A stretch of 64,000 nucleotides of DNA, taken from the NCBI RefSeq assembly GCF_026965535.1, contig NZ_CP114039.1:8911461-8975460 (forward strand), given 5' to 3'. Of the stretch, positions 41,224-50,973 are shown piece after piece; the stretch's first letter is position 1, and the number at the start of each line of letters is the position of its first letter. The translations under genes were made by a program, and so were the position numbers. The stretch comes from Corallococcus sp. NCRR. GTDB lineage: Bacteria > Myxococcota > Myxococcia > Myxococcales > Myxococcaceae. The notes beneath the pieces are model-generated. The model saw only the letters and a program-made list of their open reading frames with translations. It was not told the origin of the DNA and did not search any database.

Positions 41224-44200
41224 TTGAACCCCCGTCCGCACGTCATCGCCGTGCTGCTGGCCCTGCTCCTGCCGGAGTTCGCGCTGGCCCAGGTCTTCGT
41301 CGTTCCCCGCCGCGCGGGGAAGACGCCCGTGAACAGCTACGAGTTCGAGTGGCGGCATGTCGACATCCTCGTGGGCCCCGCCGCCACCGGTCTGGCGAAG
41401 CCCGCGGATCACACCGCGCATGAGAACCCGCCCGGTACCCAGGGCGGCGCCAATCCACAGGCGCCCACCACGTCGCCCCAGACGAGCAACCCGCAGTCCC
41501 CGCCGGGCGGCCCGGAGGTCACCCCGTCCGGCAACGTCCCCACGGAGCGGCCGGGTGACTCCCTGCCCAGGACGGACGGCGTCGCGCTCGACATGGGCGC
41601 GTCCGACGCCGGCATCCCTCCGACCGTCACGGGCCTTCCCGACGGCGGCATCCCGCCCCCGGGCGTGGTGGCGCTGGCGGACGGCGGCACGGTGGGCGAC
41701 GCGGGCACGCTCGCGGGTGTCACCGGCGAGGACGGCGGCGCGGTGTTCTCCGGCGCGCCGCTGATGCTGGGCAGCTCGGATGCCGGCTTCAAATACACCT
41801 ACGCGAAGGACCTGGGCGCGAAGACGGGCGGCGTGCGCTTCTACTTCTACGAGCGCGAGCGCGAGGTGGCCGAGCGGGCCGCCCCCATCATCGAGGAGGC
41901 GTACCGGTACCTGGTGGATCAGTTCAAGTACGTCCCCACCGAGACGTTCCCGTACATCCTCTACAGCAGCTACGCGGAGTTCCTGCAGACGAACGTGTTC
42001 GCGGTCTCCGAGGGCACGCTGGGCGTCACCTCCACGGAGGACCTGAAGCTGTCCCTGCCGTACCTGGGCGACCACCACCTCTTCGAGGAGGTCAGCACGC
42101 ACGAACTGGCGCACCAGTTCACCATCCAGAAGGTGCGCACCGTGGCCGAGCAGGCCAAGACGTTCGGTGATCCGCTGGGCGGCTATCCGCTGTGGTTCAT
42201 CGAAGGTCTGGCGGAGTTCTACGCCAAGCGCGGCCTGGACCCCGAGGCGGAGATGATGGTGCGGGACCTGCTGGTGAACCCGGACCTGATGAAGGGCTAT
42301 GCCTTCCTCGACTTCTTCTCCCCCGGGCCCTACGGCTACCTGTGGATCTACAAGGTCGGCCAGGCGCGCGTGGCGTTCCTGGAGGAGGAGTACGGCGCGG
42401 GCATCACCCAGCGGCTGCTGGAGGAGGCGCCTCGGCTGGTGGGCGGCTCGCGCGATTCACCGTCGCTCAAGTTCGAGGAGCTGCTGGAGCGGCTGACGGG
42501 GGATGACCCCAAGCGCATCTCCGCGCGCTTCGAGAACTGGCTCAAGCGCCGGTCGTTCAAGACGTACCTGGAGTCGTCGCAGACGGCGCCCGCGCTGGAC
42601 TCGCTGGGCGAGACGCCGGGAATCGTGACCGCGATGGCCAGCGGTCCGGACGGCAACGTGCTGGCGCTGCGCACCATCATCCCGGAGACGGGCGAGAGCC
42701 GGCTGTACCTCACGGATCCGCGCACGCCGGGCAAGACGGTGAAGGTGGCGGGTGACGGCGTGCCGGGCGTGGAGTCCCTGCACCCGGTGTCCGGCCGCAA
42801 CTTCGCGCTGACCAAGGACAAGCTCGCGTTCGTGGCGGAGCGCACCGGGCGCGACGTGCTGTACGTGCAGGACTACGTACACAAATCCGAGAAGCGGGCC
42901 ACGGACGTGCTGGTGCGGCGCTCCGCGGTGCGCACGGGCATTGGCACGGAGGTGGGCCTCAACGTGACGCTGGAGACGGGAGACCGGCACGCGTACCGCG
43001 TGGACAAGCAGGGCGTGCTGGCCATCTACTCGCCGGCCTTCTCCCCGGACGGCCGCTACGTCGCGTTCATCGGCATCAACGACACGGGCCTGCGCGACCT
43101 GTACCTGGTGGACCTCACGCAGGGCGAGGACGCGAAGATCCGCAAGCTCACCGACGACGTCTTCGCGGAGCGCCAGGTCACCTGGGGCCCGTCCGGCATC
43201 ATCTACACGTCCGACGCGACGTCGCACCGCAAGTACAACCTCTTCCGCATCAAGCCGGACGCGCCGGTGGGACAGGCCGAGCGCCTCACCAGCGAGGACC
43301 GCGACGAGGCGGATCCGCTGGCGCTGCCGGACGGCCGCGTGTTCTTCGTGGCCTTCAACAAGAGCAGCTCCGACCTGCACGAGCGGCTGGCGGATGGGCG
43401 CATCGTGCGGCGCACCGACCTGACGACGGGCGTCTTCGAGCCGGGCCCCGGCCCCGACGGCGGCCTGTGGATGCTCTTCCACATGAGCGGCGAGCGGAAG
43501 CCGTCCCTCCTGCGTCCGCCGCGCATGCTGTCGCTGGAGAGCGCGAAGGAGCCGGCGGCGGATCCGCCCTCCCCCATGGCGCTCAAGCCGCTCACCGACG
43601 CGCAGGCCTACCGGCCCTTCACGCGGGAGAACATCGAGCTGGGGCCCATCTTCGGCTTCGCGGGCGCGGGCGGTGGCGGCTTCGTGGGCCAGGTGTTCGC
43701 GTCCGCCTCCGACCGGCTGCGCGACCACCAGATGGTCCTCACGCTGGCGGTGTACGGCTCCTTCGAGTTGACGGACGGCCTCCTGCTCTACGTCAACGAC
43801 GAGAAGCGCACGACGTGGGGCGCCGGTCTGTTCCAGTCACTGCGCTTCCGCGTGGACAAGACGTTCGACGACCTGCCGGCGGACCAGCGGCCGTTCTTCG
43901 TGTCGTCGGAGCGCTACTTCGGCGCGTTGGGCAGCCTGCGCTACCCGCTCAGCACCTTCTTCTACCTCCAGGGCGACCTGAGCATCGGCGGCACGAAGTA
44001 CTTCCTGGATGACTACAGCGAGTTCTACCTGGCGTTCCCGGAGCGCAACGAGTCGAACATGGAGCTGCTGTCCGCGTGGCGCGCGGACAACCAGCACATC
44101 CGCTTCCAGACGGAGCTGAGCGGGCGCGTGGGCTACGACAGCATCAAGTACCACTACGCGACGGGGCCGCTCTCCGGCAGCTCCGTGTTGCTGGAGGCCA

Positions 44201-44808
44201 CCGCCGGCGTGCAGCCCTTCGACGGTCAGGCGTACGGCAACCTGCGCCTGGACGCGGAGCGGTACTTCCCCATCTACGGCCGCACCAACTTCTTCGCGCG
44301 CCTGGGCGCGGGCACCACGGTGGGCGGCCGCTACGCGCGCTCCTACTACCTGTCCAGCTTCGACACCCTGCGCGGCGTGAACTTCGGCGACGAGCGGTGG
44401 CTGCTGGGCCAGCACTTCGTCTACTCCACGGTGGAGGCGCAGCTGCCCCTCAACGACATCATCCGCGTGGCCTTCCTGAGCGACCTGGAGGCCATCGCCG
44501 CGGTGGACATGGGCGGCGTGGGCGACGGCGCGAGGGACCTCTGGGACCACCGCGTGCTCAACGCGGTCGTCGGCTTCAACCTGTCCCTGGGGCCCCTGCT
44601 GTTGCGCCTGCACTTCGCGCGGCCCTTCGACATCAACGCCGCCGAGGGCAAGCCCGACGAGGGCTGGGTGACGAACTTCTCCATCGGCGTCGCCGGCCTC
44701 AACGGCTTCTTCGACACGAAGGGTGACCGCAGGCCCGGCTCGTCCACGCCGGGACCGGCGCTGATGCCCGCCCTGGGCGGCGGCTACACCACGCCCATGG
44801 TGCACTGA
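41224..44808 (+). CDS. HExxH protease - beta-propeller - outer-membrane barrel fusion
   Basis: A 1194-residue protein. TTG at 41224 is the only start that gives a clean signal peptide (MNPRPHVIAVLLALLLPEFA, cleavage ALA/Q), and GAGGT precedes it. After a Pro/Gly/Asp-rich region (about 60-180) comes a gluzincin-type peptidase domain with HELAH (residues 293-297) and WFIEGLAEFYAKRG (Glu331), as in peptidase MA-like enzymes. TolB-like propeller blades follow (about 460-780; FSPDGRYVAFIGINDTGLRD). The C-terminal 390 residues alternate as beta strands with many aromatics, like a surface-antigen/Omp85-type barrel. It is probably an outer-membrane protein with a periplasmic or surface protease. Confidence 0.85.
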   Translation: MNPRPHVIAVLLALLLPEFALAQVFVVPRRAGKTPVNSYEFEWRHVDILVGPAATGLAKPADHTAHENPPGTQGGANPQAPTTSPQTSNPQSPPGGPEVTPSGNVPTERPGDSLPRTDGVALDMGASDAGIPPTVTGLPDGGIPPPGVVALADGGTVGDAGTLAGVTGEDGGAVFSGAPLMLGSSDAGFKYTYAKDLGAKTGGVRFYFYEREREVAERAAPIIEEAYRYLVDQFKYVPTETFPYILYSSYAEFLQTNVFAVSEGTLGVTSTEDLKLSLPYLGDHHLFEEVSTHELAHQFTIQKVRTVAEQAKTFGDPLGGYPLWFIEGLAEFYAKRGLDPEAEMMVRDLLVNPDLMKGYAFLDFFSPGPYGYLWIYKVGQARVAFLEEEYGAGITQRLLEEAPRLVGGSRDSPSLKFEELLERLTGDDPKRISARFENWLKRRSFKTYLESSQTAPALDSLGETPGIVTAMASGPDGNVLALRTIIPETGESRLYLTDPRTPGKTVKVAGDGVPGVESLHPVSGRNFALTKDKLAFVAERTGRDVLYVQDYVHKSEKRATDVLVRRSAVRTGIGTEVGLNVTLETGDRHAYRVDKQGVLAIYSPAFSPDGRYVAFIGINDTGLRDLYLVDLTQGEDAKIRKLTDDVFAERQVTWGPSGIIYTSDATSHRKYNLFRIKPDAPVGQAERLTSEDRDEADPLALPDGRVFFVAFNKSSSDLHERLADGRIVRRTDLTTGVFEPGPGPDGGLWMLFHMSGERKPSLLRPPRMLSLESAKEPAADPPSPMALKPLTDAQAYRPFTRENIELGPIFGFAGAGGGGFVGQVFASASDRLRDHQMVLTLAVYGSFELTDGLLLYVNDEKRTTWGAGLFQSLRFRVDKTFDDLPADQRPFFVSSERYFGALGSLRYPLSTFFYLQGDLSIGGTKYFLDDYSEFYLAFPERNESNMELLSAWRADNQHIRFQTELSGRVGYDSIKYHYATGPLSGSSVLLEATAGVQPFDGQAYGNLRLDAERYFPIYGRTNFFARLGAGTTVGGRYARSYYLSSFDTLRGVNFGDERWLLGQHFVYSTVEAQLPLNDIIRVAFLSDLEAIAAVDMGGVGDGARDLWDHRVLNAVVGFNLSLGPLLLRLHFARPFDINAAEGKPDEGWVTNFSIGVAGLNGFFDTKGDRRPGSSTPGPALMPALGGGYTTPMVH

Positions 44809-44811
44809 GGT

Positions 44812-45285
44812 TCAGGACTGCGCGGCGACGAGGGCGGCGTTGGCGCGAGCCAGCGGCCCCCCGTCGCTGGGGATGCGTTCGAAGTCCCCGCGCAGGGCCT
44901 TGATGGCGAACTTCTCCAGGTCAATCTCCCGGCGGGTGCGCACGCCCAGCGCTCGCACCAGCACGGAGAGGGGCCCGAAGCCGGTGAGGCCATGCTGGAG
45001 GAGCAGGGTCAGGGTGACGCCGCCGAGCACGCCCCAGCCCCGGCCGGCTTTGCGCCCCAGGAGCAGGCCACCGAGCGCCAGCCCGGAGACGCTCACGACC
45101 AGGGTCCGGTGCACGTCCCACTCGTGCTCCAGCTTTTCGAGGTACCGGCTCATCTCCGAGCGGTCCCCCTGCTCCGCCATGTAGCGGACACACGACTCCA
45201 CGTGGACGTCGATGCGCCGGTTCATCGTGGAAGGCGCGTGGGTGCGCACGGCATCGGTCGAGGTCTGGTTCCAGGACTCCATCAT
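44812..45285 (-). CDS. DUF2892-like small membrane protein
   Basis: A 157-residue protein. A soluble N-terminal half (VHVESCVRYMAEQGDRSEMS) is followed by two short hydrophobic segments (TLVVSVSGLALGGLLLG; GWGVLGGVTLTLLLQHGLTG) and the tail LGVRTRREIDLEKFAIKALR, similar to the ends of DUF2892 membrane proteins. ATG at 45285 has AAGGGAG upstream. The stop lies 3 bp from the convergent stop of the fusion protein gene. Function unknown. Confidence 0.72.
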   Translation of the reverse strand: MMESWNQTSTDAVRTHAPSTMNRRIDVHVESCVRYMAEQGDRSEMSRYLEKLEHEWDVHRTLVVSVSGLALGGLLLGRKAGRGWGVLGGVTLTLLLQHGLTGFGPLSVLVRALGVRTRREIDLEKFAIKALRGDFERIPSDGGPLARANAALVAAQS

Positions 45286-45595
45286 CGCTCCCTTGACGGA
45301 CTCGGGCCGTCCTCCAGCCTGCTCCCAGGAAGCTAGGTCCTGCGGCTGTGTCCGTGCACAGCGCGGCGCGCCGTGGCCGTTGCCCGGCTGCCCGCCCCTG
45401 GGGCGATGACGCCTTCCACCCCCTGTCGTGGAGGGCAGGCAGGCAGGCCCGGGATGGGCAGGCGAGCATTCCGGGGAGGGAAAGAGTTTTCCATCCGCTG
45501 GGCGATCCACGGCCCATGCGTCACCCCCGTGGCGTTCCGTGCAGGCGACAGCGGTTTCCCTTCGCCTCCCTGGCAGGGAGGCATGGGCCTTGCTC
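45286..45595. other. 310-bp divergent intergenic region
   Basis: The gap between the DUF2892-like gene and the CotH gene has no supported ORF. It is GC-rich with a short GGCA tandem run near 45438-45450 and a hairpin close to the CotH start. No clear promoter consensus is seen. Confidence 0.6.
45564..45582 (+). promoter_or_regulatory. hairpin covering the CotH ribosome-binding site
   Basis: GCCTCCCT and AGGGAGGC form a perfect 8-bp stem with a GGC loop. The right arm contains GGGAGG, the best Shine-Dalgarno for the CotH gene. If formed in mRNA it would block initiation. Confidence 0.4.
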
Positions 45596-47446
45596 ATGGG
45601 TCGGACGATGATGCGCCTACGACTCCTGATCAGCCTGTCGATGCTGCTGGCCGCCTGCGGTGGCGGCTCGGCGAATCCCGATGATGGACAACCCTCCGTG
45701 ACCGACCCCGGCATCACGGACCCCGGCGACTCGGATGCCGGGGTTCCCGACGGGGGCTCCGAGGACTCGGGCACTCCGGACGCCGGGGCTTCCGACGGCG
45801 GCTCCGTGGACGCGGGCAGCGGCCCCGGGGACGGCGGGAGCACGGATGCCGGCACGGATCCGCAGCCTGTTCCGGAGGTGGAGCGGCCCTACACGCTGCC
45901 GAAGCTCCAGACGACGGTGCCGGAGTACTCGCTGATCATGCCTCCGGAGGTGCTGGAGAAGTTCATGCGGGAGCCGTTGACCGAGGAACAGGACGCGACG
46001 TTCGTGGCGAACGGCAAGTCCATCCCGGTGAAGGTGCGGCTGCGCGGGGCCTCCGCGCGCTACTTCGACAAGAAGAGCTGGAACGTCAGCTTCCCGGATG
46101 GGGTCAAGTTCGAGGGCCGCACGTCGCTCAACCTCATCGCCGAGTACGCCGACGCCTCGATGATCGCCGAGAAGATCTCCTACGACCTGCTGGCGGCGAT
46201 GCGGGTGCCGGCGTCGAAGGCGACGTTCGTGCGGCTCTCCGTGAACGGCGGCTACGAGGGTGTGTTCCTGGAGGTGGAGCAGGTCAACAAGGCCTTCGTC
46301 AAGGCGCGGCAGTTCCCGGACGACGACGCGACCATCTACCGCGCGGGCTGGAAGGACACGGAGTTCAAGACGTGGAAGGTGCCCTACCAGGGCGACTGGG
46401 TGAAGAAGACGAACGAGAGCGAGCCCGACGACGCGCTGTGGGAGGTGCTGGACGTCATCAACCACACGCCGGAGCCGCAGCTGGTGGCCGCGCTGGAGAA
46501 GAACCTGGAGATCGAGTCCTACGTGCGCTCCATGGTGCTGGACGCGCTGATGTCCAACAACTTCGTGGAGGACTCCGAGAGCTACTTCCTGCACGACGAC
46601 ATCACCGGGCGCTGGCGCTACGTGCCGTGGGACCTGAACAACGTCGATGCGCGCTGGTGGTACACGAACACGGTGGAGGACCAGTCCGCCTCCACGAGCA
46701 ACATGAAGCACCCGCTGTTCAACTTCACGCTGCTGGATGGCTGGGTGGAGAAGATGTACCAGCAGCGCAAGCTGGAACAGGGCAGCTACCCGGGCTACCT
46801 GCCGACGTTCTCCAACATGGGCACGCGCGTGGTGCTCAACCCCGTGCTGCGCGCCCGCCTGGAGGCGCGGCTGGACAAGGCGATGGACGAGCTCTTCACC
46901 TCGAAGGTGATGGACCCGTACATCGACCAACTCCACGCGTTGATCGACGCGTCCATGAAGACCGACCCGTACATGGACTACGCGAAGTTCAGCGCGGGCA
47001 AGGCGTACATGAAGCGCTTCGTGAAGTTCCGCCGCGAGTTCGTGATGTCGGAGGTGAAGCGGCTGAAGGCGGCTCGGTCCACGCTGGTGTTCGAGGCGTT
47101 CGACCCGCGCGCGGGCTGGGTGGAGGTGGCCAACCACGGCACGCAGGCGGTGTCGCTCCAGGGCATGACGCTGACCACGAACCTGCGGGTGAGCCTGGCG
47201 GGCGGCGACTACGCGCCCACCATCGTGAAGGCTCCCATCGGCGCGGTGCTGGGCAACACGACGGTGGCGCCGGGTCAGACGGTGCGGCTCACGGCCGCTT
47301 CGCTGGGCATCACCTTCCCCGCCAAGGGCGAGGTGGGCCTGTTCAACGGCACGTCGGTGGTGGGCATGAAGGACGCGCTGTTCTACGGCGAGCTACCCGC
47401 AGGCAAGCACTACGCCCGGGGCGCGGAGGGCTGGGAGGTGCGCTGA
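45596..47446 (+). CDS. CotH-kinase-family lipoprotein with lamin-tail-like C-domain
   Basis: A 616-residue lipoprotein. The signal ends in LLAAC (Cys21). An Asp/Gly/Ser-rich linker with DAG and DGG repeats (about 25-90) precedes the CotH kinase domain (about 100-500): VRLRGASARYFDKKSWNVSF, TSLNLIAEYADASMIAEKIS, then YFLHDDITGRWRYVPWDLNN. CotH proteins are atypical kinases of spore-coat and secreted proteins. The usual WD-x-D is WDLN here. A C-terminal lamin-tail-like domain (about 505-610) follows. Start at 45596 is chosen for the GGGAGG upstream; 45608 or 45611 are possible. Spore coat or surface phosphorylation is inference. Confidence 0.83.
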   Translation: MGRTMMRLRLLISLSMLLAACGGGSANPDDGQPSVTDPGITDPGDSDAGVPDGGSEDSGTPDAGASDGGSVDAGSGPGDGGSTDAGTDPQPVPEVERPYTLPKLQTTVPEYSLIMPPEVLEKFMREPLTEEQDATFVANGKSIPVKVRLRGASARYFDKKSWNVSFPDGVKFEGRTSLNLIAEYADASMIAEKISYDLLAAMRVPASKATFVRLSVNGGYEGVFLEVEQVNKAFVKARQFPDDDATIYRAGWKDTEFKTWKVPYQGDWVKKTNESEPDDALWEVLDVINHTPEPQLVAALEKNLEIESYVRSMVLDALMSNNFVEDSESYFLHDDITGRWRYVPWDLNNVDARWWYTNTVEDQSASTSNMKHPLFNFTLLDGWVEKMYQQRKLEQGSYPGYLPTFSNMGTRVVLNPVLRARLEARLDKAMDELFTSKVMDPYIDQLHALIDASMKTDPYMDYAKFSAGKAYMKRFVKFRREFVMSEVKRLKAARSTLVFEAFDPRAGWVEVANHGTQAVSLQGMTLTTNLRVSLAGGDYAPTIVKAPIGAVLGNTTVAPGQTVRLTAASLGITFPAKGEVGLFNGTSVVGMKDALFYGELPAGKHYARGAEGWEVR

Positions 47447-47514
47447 GTCGACGCGCGGACATCGGTTGTTGAGCAGGCGTGCGGGGCGGGCAGGGACGGG
47501 TTAGCACCCGGCCC

Positions 47515-48537
47515 ATGCCCGCCTCTCGCGTTCTGGATGAGCTGTTGCCGCGCCGTTCCGGTCCCCTGCCCCGCGTGGCCGTCATTGGCGCGGGCATGTC
47601 GGGGCTGGTGCTCGCGCGGGTGCTGACGGGCGCGGGCTTCGGTGTGCGGGTCCTGGACAAGGGGCGCGGGCCGGGAGGACGGCTGTCCACGCGGAGGAGC
47701 GCGGAGGGCGGCGCGTTCGACCACGGGGCGCAGTACTTCACCGCGAGGGATCCGCTCTTCCGCGCGCTGGTGGAGGCATGGGTGGCGGAGGGCGTGGCGG
47801 CGGAGTGGCGCGGGCGCATCGGGACGCTGACGCGTGGGCAGGTGACTCCCGCGAAGGAGTCCGTGCGGTACGTGGGCGTGCCGGGGATGAGCGCGGTGGC
47901 GAAGGCGCTGGCGGACGGGTTGGACGTGCACACCGGGGTGCGGGTGGAGCGCGTGGCTCGTGAAGGCCAGGCGTGGCGGCTGACGTCGGAGACGGGCGAG
48001 GACCTGGGGCTCGAGGAGGTGGTGGTGGCCGCGGTGCCCGCGCCGCAGGCGGTGCCGTTGCTGGCGGGAGCGCCCGCGCTGGCGGCCCAGGCTGGGACCG
48101 CGCGGATGTCTCCGTGTTGGGCCGTGATGGCCCGGTTCGATGCGCCTGTGGCGGTGGAGTTGGATGGCGCGTTCGTGGAGGACTCGCCGCTGTCGTGGGC
48201 GGCTCGGGACACGAGCAAGCCTGGGCGGGCTCCCGGTGAGCGGTGGGTGCTTCACGGGTCGCCGGAGTTCAGCGCGGCGCACCTGGAGGAGACAGCGGAG
48301 GCGATGGCTCCGAAGCTCGTGGAGGCGTTCGGCCAGGCCCTGGGCCGGGACGTGCGCACCGTGGAGGCCGTGGCGCACCGGTGGCGCTTCGCGATGCCTT
48401 CACCGCCGCTGGACGCCCCCGCGCTATACGACGCGGCGCTGGGCCTGGGCGCCTGTGGCGACTGGTGCGAGGGTCCCCGTGTGGAGGGCGCGTTCCTCAG
48501 CGGCGTCGCGTTGGCGAGGCAGATCGCTGAACGCTGA
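47515..48537 (+). CDS. renalase-like NAD(P)/FAD-dependent oxidoreductase
   Basis: A 340-residue protein with FAD-binding VAVIGAGMSGLVLARVL (about residues 21-37), GRGPGGRLSTRR and GAFDHGAQYFTARDPLF, then the C-terminal GLGACGDWCEGPRVEGAFLS. These blocks are typical of bacterial renalase-like oxidases, which act on nicotinamide isomers or other small reductants. A short basic leader (residues 1-20) precedes the domain. ATG at 47515 is used; GTG or ATG upstream are less likely. It is convergent with pbpC. Confidence 0.85.
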   Translation: MPASRVLDELLPRRSGPLPRVAVIGAGMSGLVLARVLTGAGFGVRVLDKGRGPGGRLSTRRSAEGGAFDHGAQYFTARDPLFRALVEAWVAEGVAAEWRGRIGTLTRGQVTPAKESVRYVGVPGMSAVAKALADGLDVHTGVRVERVAREGQAWRLTSETGEDLGLEEVVVAAVPAPQAVPLLAGAPALAAQAGTARMSPCWAVMARFDAPVAVELDGAFVEDSPLSWAARDTSKPGRAPGERWVLHGSPEFSAAHLEETAEAMAPKLVEAFGQALGRDVRTVEAVAHRWRFAMPSPPLDAPALYDAALGLGACGDWCEGPRVEGAFLSGVALARQIAER

Positions 48538-48608
48538 AGTCTTCCTCCGCTCGCGCACCACCTGAATGCCATGGATGGCGAGGCTGGCGGTTCGCCGCGT
48601 CTTGAATC

Positions 48609-50969
48609 TCATTGCCGCTCGCGCACCACCAAGGTGCGGCGGGCGGTGAGGCCTCGGTCGTCGGTGACGAGGATGTCGTGGGTGCCCACGCTTGGCTTCC
48701 ACCACAGGCGCTCCGCGGCCTTCGCGGTTCCCAGGACGGCTCCGTCCACGAACCACGTCAGCTCCCGGTCGTGCGCGGCCTCCGCCTCCAGGGGGATCTT
48801 CTGCTCCTCCGTGTTCATGCCCGGGATGAGCAGCGCCACCTGCCCTTCCGGTGGGGAGAGGATGGTCGGCGTGTCGCGCTCGCCTCCCGCGACGCAGCCG
48901 GGCGCCAGGGGCGGCGGTTCGGGCAACTGGCGCTGCTGCTCCGCGAGCCACCGGCGCAGGCTGGACGGCCAGGTCAGGTACACGCGCGACTCCGTCTTGC
49001 GTCCGTCCCTGCACCCAGGCCCCACCGCCAGGCCCGACGCCACGTCCACCTCCACGCGGTGGTGGTACGGACACGGCGTCGTCGGCACCGCCGTGCGCAC
49101 CGCGTCCACCCGCTTGCGCTGCGTGCACGCGTCCGTGGGCAGGTGCCCCGAGTACGCGCACACCTCCACGCTCACCAGGTCCTTCGGCGGCGCGGTGTCC
49201 TCCTCCTGCACCGCCGTGCCTCGCGGGCCGAGGCCTTCCAGGATGTCGAACAGCAGCGGGGCCGCGTTCTCCGCGCCCACCAGGTGCACGCTCGACGCGT
49301 GGTCGAAGTTGCCCAGCCACACCACCGCCGTGTGCTTCGGACCGGAGCCCGCCGCCCATGCATCCCGGTTGCCGAAACTCGTGCCCGTCTTCCAGTGCAC
49401 CCGCGCCGGCAACCCCGTGAGCCGCCGCCGCTCCGGGAAGTCCGGCCGATCCCTCAACGCCAACGCCTGCCGTGTCAGCCACGCCGCTCCCGGCGACACC
49501 AACGCCGGGGCCTTCTTCGGCGCCGTGTCCTGCTCCAGCACCCGCAGCGGACGCACCTGCCCATCCCCCGCCAGCGCCAGGTACACACCCGTCAGTTCCA
49601 GCGGCGTCAACTCCAAGCCGCCCACCGCCGCGGACAGGCCGTAGTGCCCCGGCCGCGGATCCAGGCTGGTGACTCCCGCCTGCCGCAGGGAACCCAGGAA
49701 GCCCTCCACACCCAGCCGCTCCAAGAGCCTCACGAACGGCAGGTTCAGCGACTGCGACAGCGCGGACTCCATCCGCACCAGCCCCAGGAAGCGCCCGTCG
49801 AAGTTGCGCGGCTGGTAGCCGCCGTACGCCACCGGGATGTCCGGCACCAGCATCTCCGGCCCCACGAGGCCCTGATCAATCCCCAGCGCGTACAGGAGCG
49901 GCTTGAGCGCCGACCCCGGCGAGCGCGGCGTGGCGAAGCCGATGATCTGCCCGCCGTGCTTTTCATCGAAGAAGTCGAAGTTCCCCACCAGCGCGCGCAC
50001 CTCGCCCGTCTCCCGGTCCGCCACCACTGCCGCGCCGTTGTGGATGCCCTGCCGGTCCAACCGCCGGGCCGCTTCGCCCAGCGTGCGCTCCACGAACCGC
50101 TGCGTGCCCGCGTCCAACGTCGTCGCCAGCCACGTCTCCCCGGGCCGCTGCGCCTTGAGCCACACCGCCGCGTGTGGCGCCTCCCTCGGAAACGGCGTGA
50201 GCACGTCCGGCACCGCCGTCGCCCGCACCTCCGCCAGCACAGTGTCGGACGCGACGCCCTCCACGGCCAGGCCTCCGGACTCCAGCAGCCTCCGGGCGAT
50301 GTCGTCCCGGGCCGAGCGCAGCCGCTCCCGGTTCTCCCGCGACGGGAAGCGCCGGTTCGGGTTCTGCGGCACCGCCAGCAGCGTGGCGATCTCCGCCGGG
50401 CTCAGGTGCCGGGCGGTGTGCCCGAAGTACGCGAGCGCCGCCGCCTCCACGCCCTCCACGTTGCGCCCGTAGGGCACGAACTGGAGATACGCCTCCAGCA
50501 CCTCCTGCTTGGACAACCGCGCCTCCAACTGGGCGGCGCGGAACGACTCAATCACCTTCGAGGTGAACGTGCGGGGACGGGGCTCCAGCACGCGCACCAA
50601 CTGCATCGTCAACGTGGAGGCCCCCGACACCCGCCGCCCCCGGCTCAGGTTGAGCCCGACGGCGCGAAGGGCCGCGAGCGGATCCACGCCCGGGTGCTGG
50701 AAGAACCGCTTGTCCTCCAGCGCCAGGAGGGCGCGGACATAGGCCCGGTCGACGCGGTCCTTCGGCGCGGGGATGCGCCACCGCTCGTCCGGGGCGAGGA
50801 AGACGTACGCGGGCGACCCGTCCCGGTACGCCATCACCACCGAGGGGGGCGCCGCCAACCGCTCCGGCAACGGCACCCACCAGGCCGCCACGAGGCCCGC
50901 GCCCAAAAGCACGAGCCCCGCCAGCGCCACCCCCGCCCACCTCTTCACGTTGAGACGCACGCGACGCAT
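48609..50969 (-). CDS. pbpC: penicillin-binding protein 1C (bifunctional)
   Basis: A 786-residue inner-membrane protein. One membrane anchor (about residues 12-32), a GT51 glycosyltransferase domain (ALLALEDKRFFQHPGVDPLA; GASTLTMQLVRVLEPRPRTF), a transpeptidase domain with SALK (in GSALKPLLYALGI), SQS and KTG (VHWKTGTSFG), and a PBP1C-specific C-terminal domain (from about 685). It polymerises and cross-links peptidoglycan. It begins 4 bp after the alpha-2-macroglobulin stop, the conserved pairing seen in E. coli as yfhM-pbpC. Confidence 0.93.
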   Translation of the reverse strand: MRRVRLNVKRWAGVALAGLVLLGAGLVAAWWVPLPERLAAPPSVVMAYRDGSPAYVFLAPDERWRIPAPKDRVDRAYVRALLALEDKRFFQHPGVDPLAALRAVGLNLSRGRRVSGASTLTMQLVRVLEPRPRTFTSKVIESFRAAQLEARLSKQEVLEAYLQFVPYGRNVEGVEAAALAYFGHTARHLSPAEIATLLAVPQNPNRRFPSRENRERLRSARDDIARRLLESGGLAVEGVASDTVLAEVRATAVPDVLTPFPREAPHAAVWLKAQRPGETWLATTLDAGTQRFVERTLGEAARRLDRQGIHNGAAVVADRETGEVRALVGNFDFFDEKHGGQIIGFATPRSPGSALKPLLYALGIDQGLVGPEMLVPDIPVAYGGYQPRNFDGRFLGLVRMESALSQSLNLPFVRLLERLGVEGFLGSLRQAGVTSLDPRPGHYGLSAAVGGLELTPLELTGVYLALAGDGQVRPLRVLEQDTAPKKAPALVSPGAAWLTRQALALRDRPDFPERRRLTGLPARVHWKTGTSFGNRDAWAAGSGPKHTAVVWLGNFDHASSVHLVGAENAAPLLFDILEGLGPRGTAVQEEDTAPPKDLVSVEVCAYSGHLPTDACTQRKRVDAVRTAVPTTPCPYHHRVEVDVASGLAVGPGCRDGRKTESRVYLTWPSSLRRWLAEQQRQLPEPPPLAPGCVAGGERDTPTILSPPEGQVALLIPGMNTEEQKIPLEAEAAHDRELTWFVDGAVLGTAKAAERLWWKPSVGTHDILVTDDRGLTARRTLVVRERQ

Positions 50970-50973
50970 GGGC

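Noticed and set aside
48547..48630. A 16-bp direct repeat (CCGCTCGCGCACCACC at 48547 and 48615)
   Set aside because: The second copy encodes the last residues of PBP1C, and the first may be a small duplication of that end. There is no gene or target-site pattern to support a mobile element.
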